From Saccoglossus kowalevskii (lineage: Eukaryota > Hemichordata > Enteropneusta > Harrimaniidae): 14,388 nucleotides of DNA. Below, piece by piece: positions 1-14,388 of the stretch. The stretch spans positions 17,056 to 31,443 of the forward strand of contig NW_003109593.1 in assembly GCF_000003605.2 (NCBI RefSeq), given 5' to 3'. Made by a program: the position numbers and the translations under genes. The notes under the pieces were generated by a model. It was not told the origin of the DNA and made no database searches. It worked only from the letters and a program-made list of their open reading frames with translations. Numbering within the stretch: the first letter of the stretch is position 1; every line of letters begins with the position of its first letter.

Positions 1-135
1 TCATTACGTTACCGTTATTAGTGATCGTTCCATACTTCGCACACATTTTTAGGTATGACCTATGTCCAACATAGTGAATGGTACAAGAATTGTTTAAAAA
101 AAAAAAACACTTTATTACCTTTATTTCACTTTAAG

Positions 136-11807
<11,672 letters not shown>

Positions 11808-12348
11808 TATGCAATTTTTAGTAATAATATTATACTACTTACTGTAGTTCCTGTTCACAAAATGTAAAAAGCGCTTGCGGTATAGATTATTCGATACAAG
11901 TGAACAATCAATATTGACTATGATGATTCTGATGATAATGTATTTGTATAACATGTATTTTCTGCCGTATTTAGATGTAGATTCCTGTTATAAATGAACA
12001 TTATATATGTACTTTGTTCCTATTGTTAAGGCTAAGGTATATAAGAGGAAAATCTCCTTGTTCCTGCTGTTGCTATTGTCGTCGTCATTGTAAAACTCTT
12101 GTGGTTACAATAACTCAAACAGTTTGTTTTCGATTTTCAAGATGTTGGTTAAATTTAACTTAAATATGTCTTATTATTTTGCTTACAATGAATAGGACAA
12201 TTTTCATGTGTTTATCTATAAAATTGGTACAACTAGCGAGTCCAATATGTTCAAGATGTTGGAACAAGTTTGAATGAATTATAAAAATAATGACAAATAT
12301 ATCTGGCCAGTATATTATTTTGCTTATGCATATTACTTCGCTGTTATA

Positions 12349-12354
12349 ATTAAA
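12349..12354 (+). promoter_or_regulatory. Possible polyadenylation signal (ATTAAA)
   Basis: This is the commonest AATAAA variant, about 540 bases after the stop codon. No clear GT-rich element was identified after it, so it is only a candidate for the end of the transcript. Confidence 0.25.
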
Positions 12355-12664
12355 TTCATACACTATTCTTTAAGATTGATATATTATTCTGTAAGGGACA
12401 TTGAGATTATTATAATACATTTAGTTGAGGAACGCAAGTATTTTTTTTTTTTGCAGTTTTGCTTAATGTGTTGCTGTACTGTTCACGTTATATTATCTTA
12501 TAATGATGAAAATTGCGATTAATACAGTACATATAGTAATATTTGGTGAACACTGCTAGTATTTTATTGCAAATTTTTGGTTAGATATGTTGCTTTACTG
12601 TTAGTTTTAGGAACCTTCATACAATGTATGTTGTATCATTGTATATGGAATATATATCCAGTCG

Positions 12665-12691
12665 GAAGGGCCGTACAAATTACGGTCCTTC
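12665..12691 (+). repeat. 11-bp inverted repeat (hairpin), 5-base loop
   Basis: gaagggccgta (12665-12675) pairs with tacggtccttc (12681-12691) around the loop caaat. All 11 positions pair, one as G-T. The stem is GC-rich in an AT-rich region. It lies just upstream of the retroelement-like segment and could be its 5' portion or an independent structure. Confidence 0.75.
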
Positions 12692-12744
12692 GGTCCGCTT
12701 ATGTTTTTGTGCAATCAATCACAGCTTCCTGTGCATTACCTCAG

Positions 12745-12840
12745 TAGGCAGTTACCATGGAAGACAGTGTCTCGAACATTCTTTAGAAAGCAATGGCAAA
12801 CCACGGCAGTATTATGACTGGAAAGTCGTGTGACTAAGAT
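12745..12840 (+). mobile_element. Probable RTE-type LINE or SINE 3' tail remnant
   Basis: The segment around agaaagcaatggcaaaccac (12786-12805) continues into ggcagtatta and tggaaagtcgtg. I recognise the layout 'caatggcaa-ccac-(g/t)cagtatt-...-gaaa' from the 3' tails shared by RTE/BovB-type LINEs and the SINEs that use them. Composition is less AT-rich than the surroundings. No reverse transcriptase reading frame is visible, so this would be a SINE or a heavily 5'-truncated copy. The family resemblance is from memory, not from a search. Confidence 0.45.
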
Positions 12841-12956
12841 GCTGGAATTATTGACAACGTCCATGTCGTATATGACTCCTTGGGAGATGAACCTGCGTAT
12901 GAATATATTCCAGATGTGATCAACGTTGTGTTGGCATCTATTTACTGATATATGTA

Positions 12957-12999
12957 TTATAATATAATATAATATAATATAATGTAACATAGTATAGTA
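12957..12999 (+). repeat. AATAT pentamer tandem repeat
   Basis: About five clean taata/aatat units decay into agtat-type units. It follows the retroelement-like segment by about 115 bases and could be its simple-sequence tail or an independent microsatellite. Confidence 0.8.
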
Positions 13000-13570
13000 T
13001 TTTTTATTTGTTAAGTATAATTATTGTGAAACATTATATTATACTGGTACAGATTACAAAAATTATTGAATCTTTCAATATTCTGTTTGTTTGGTTTGAA
13101 TTCCTACATTATTCATTTTGATTTTTTTCTATTCTTGTTTTGGTAGAAATCTTGAATCAGGAAATTGTATATTGAAACTTTAAATTGTTTTCGTTCAATA
13201 TTGCATAATTTTTACATACATATATACGTACAATTACATTTGATATATTACATTTGTCCCACAATTTGAACCATTAATACTGTTTTACTCGCTTTTTCCA
13301 TATAAAGGTTTATATTCGTTTGAAAAAAATTATATTTGAGCTTAATATTCGATTATAATCTAATGTAAAAAAATTGCAAATGCTTGACAATATTTCATAT
13401 GTGGTCAATTATCTTTTTTAATCACCTCATTGGTTGAAGGACAAGGTTACTAAGTTACTATTGGTCTGTTCTTATCTGAATGAAGTTAAATTATTGTTGA
13501 ATTCAAGTCAAGTAACTCAAGGTTCACATTTTTAAAGTAATGTTACACCGCAAAAAGTTTATGATATTAC

Positions 13571-13687
13571 TTATTGTCCATTGTTGGCTTCAACATTTTC
13601 GGCTTGTTCTTGAAAACCGCGATACATTACTGTGCTGGACCCGAGTAATGAACATTTCTCATCGAATGATACGTCACAAAAACAATG
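13571..13687 (-). CDS. Small open frame, possible terminal exon, minus strand
   Basis: An open frame of 38 codons plus TAA, with no initial ATG, encodes FDEKCSLLGSSTVMYRG, then FQEQAENVEANNGQ and the stop. The polar, Glu/Gln/Asn-rich ending looks protein-like. An AG at 13659-13658 (minus-strand sequence gatgag) would join in phase 0 to the gtaaga donor of the frame at 13807-13953, giving a two-exon product of about 62 residues with an intron of about 196 bases. The acceptor is weak, and chance is a real alternative. Confidence 0.15.
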   Translation of the reverse strand, partial: HCFCDVSFDEKCSLLGSSTVMYRGFQEQAENVEANNGQ

Positions 13688-13806
13688 TTATTATGCCTGA
13701 TTGAGGATAAACTTGTTTTAAAATATCGTACTGGTCGTAATGGCTAAATCAGATCAAGAAAGCAGAACACTGCATATGATTTAGTCTAAATCTATATAGT
13801 GTCTAG

Positions 13807-13953
13807 TTAAAATTCTAATCCCGCTCTCGCATCTCTTCTCGGAAATTGTCTTACGACATCATCTTGAAAGTCCAAATTGGTATTACTACTAAAGGGCTCA
13901 GCTAGCGCATTATGGAAATAACTCCGTGGTTTAATCAGAGACTTGTTGCTCAT
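13807..13953 (-). CDS. Small unrecognised ORF or exon, 48 codons, minus strand
   Basis: ATG (13953-13951) has an A at -3 and is followed by 48 codons and TAA. The product begins MSNKSLIKPRSYFHNALAEP and ends RRDARAGLEF; its composition is mixed-polar, unlike the low-complexity AT-driven frames nearby. A good donor (gtaaga, starting at 13854 on the minus strand) lies inside it after codon 33, and a possible acceptor (ttaaag) lies just upstream of the ATG, so it could also be part of a spliced gene. I do not recognise the protein. An ORF of this length is not statistically unusual, so this is tentative. Confidence 0.2.
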   Translation of the reverse strand: MSNKSLIKPRSYFHNALAEPFSSNTNLDFQDDVVRQFPRRDARAGLEF

Positions 13954-14388
13954 TTTCCAACTTTAAATATAAAAATATAGCATATTTTACAACAAATAAG
14001 ACCCCACAGTGGTAAATAGATGCACACTACGTGTTATATAAGTTAGGGGCACAATTACACACTCTTTATGCTAATGTGGTGGGTATGTCGTCTCTGTAGT
14101 TTTTATACTCACATGAAAGCGGTTTCCAGTCACTCGATCACGCGTCATTGTTATGTATCTGATTAACCGAAAAGTTGTATACATCCTATTAGAACCAACA
14201 CCATTGTTTGTAACACAATATCATATGTCTTGGTGATGAAAAGAAGAAAGTAAAAAGTTTGGACAATTGTTTCACATGTACAATTGTAATAATGGTAGTG
14301 CTTCCAAACTTTACACACAATGCCATGTTAACCACAAGGACAGATGTGTCAAGAATAAGTACGTGTATGTTCGCAATAGACAAATGGG

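Larger units (their letters stand above)
11808..14388 (+). other. 3' UTR and downstream intergenic region
   Basis: This follows the TAA stop of the SUR-like gene. I find no AATAAA in the first 700 bases; an ATTAAA variant lies at 12349-12354. The 13-base word ttcaagatgttgg occurs at 12136-12148 and 12250-12262. Further on are a strong hairpin, a retroelement-like tail, a pentamer repeat and two short minus-strand open frames, each listed separately. No Kir6-like channel gene is visible before the window ends. Confidence 0.75.

Noticed and set aside
1-135. Possible coding sequence before the first exon
   Set aside because: This looks like the end of an upstream intron (AT-rich, A-run at 97-108, acceptor at 134-135); no frame continues the NBD1 sequence upstream.
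12274-12522. 82-codon plus-strand open frame in the 3' region
   Set aside because: It is rich in Ile, Tyr and Phe, as expected from translated AT-rich DNA, contains a poly-Phe run from a T tract, and has no domain.

Overview
The window is eukaryotic nuclear DNA, most likely from an invertebrate animal. Coding segments are short (63 to 240 bases), each is bounded by AG acceptors and GT donors, and they sit in AT-rich non-coding sequence with simple repeats and probable retroelement remains. There are no bacterial-style operons or ribosome binding sites. I cannot name the species. The protein family (animal sulfonylurea receptors) and the moderate intron sizes (86 to 1932 bases) suggest a marine invertebrate, but that is inference.

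Positions 136 to 11807 on the + strand hold the 3' half of one gene: 17 exons encoding the last 755 residues of a full-size ABCC-type ABC transporter. I spliced the exons by hand. Every junction keeps the reading frame, and the product is collinear with the C-terminal half of sulfonylurea receptors (SUR1/ABCC8, SUR2/ABCC9), the regulatory subunits of K-ATP channels. In order the window encodes: the second half of nucleotide-binding domain 1 (signature, Walker B, H-loop); a linker that is strongly basic here; transmembrane domain 2; and a complete nucleotide-binding domain 2 (A-loop, Walker A, Q-loop, signature, Walker B, H-loop), ending at TAA 11805-11807. The 5' half of the gene, including NBD1 Walker A, lies upstream of the window.

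The larger introns hold the other structure: an exon-like open segment (5973-6066), a block of unusual composition with nested inverted repeats ending near a GATAA repeat (about 6430-7725), TA microsatellites, and a weak tRNA-like A-box on the minus strand (1396-1413). Positions 11808-14388 are 3' UTR and intergenic DNA. They carry a strong 11-bp hairpin (12665-12691), a segment resembling the 3' tail shared by RTE-type LINEs and their SINEs (about 12745-12840), a pentamer repeat (12957-12999), and two short minus-strand open frames (13571-13687 and 13807-13953) that may be exons or small ORFs of an unidentified neighbour.

I see no evidence of a new multi-gene system. The points most worth a second look are the basic linker of this SUR-like protein, the retroelement-like tail, and the small minus-strand ORFs.
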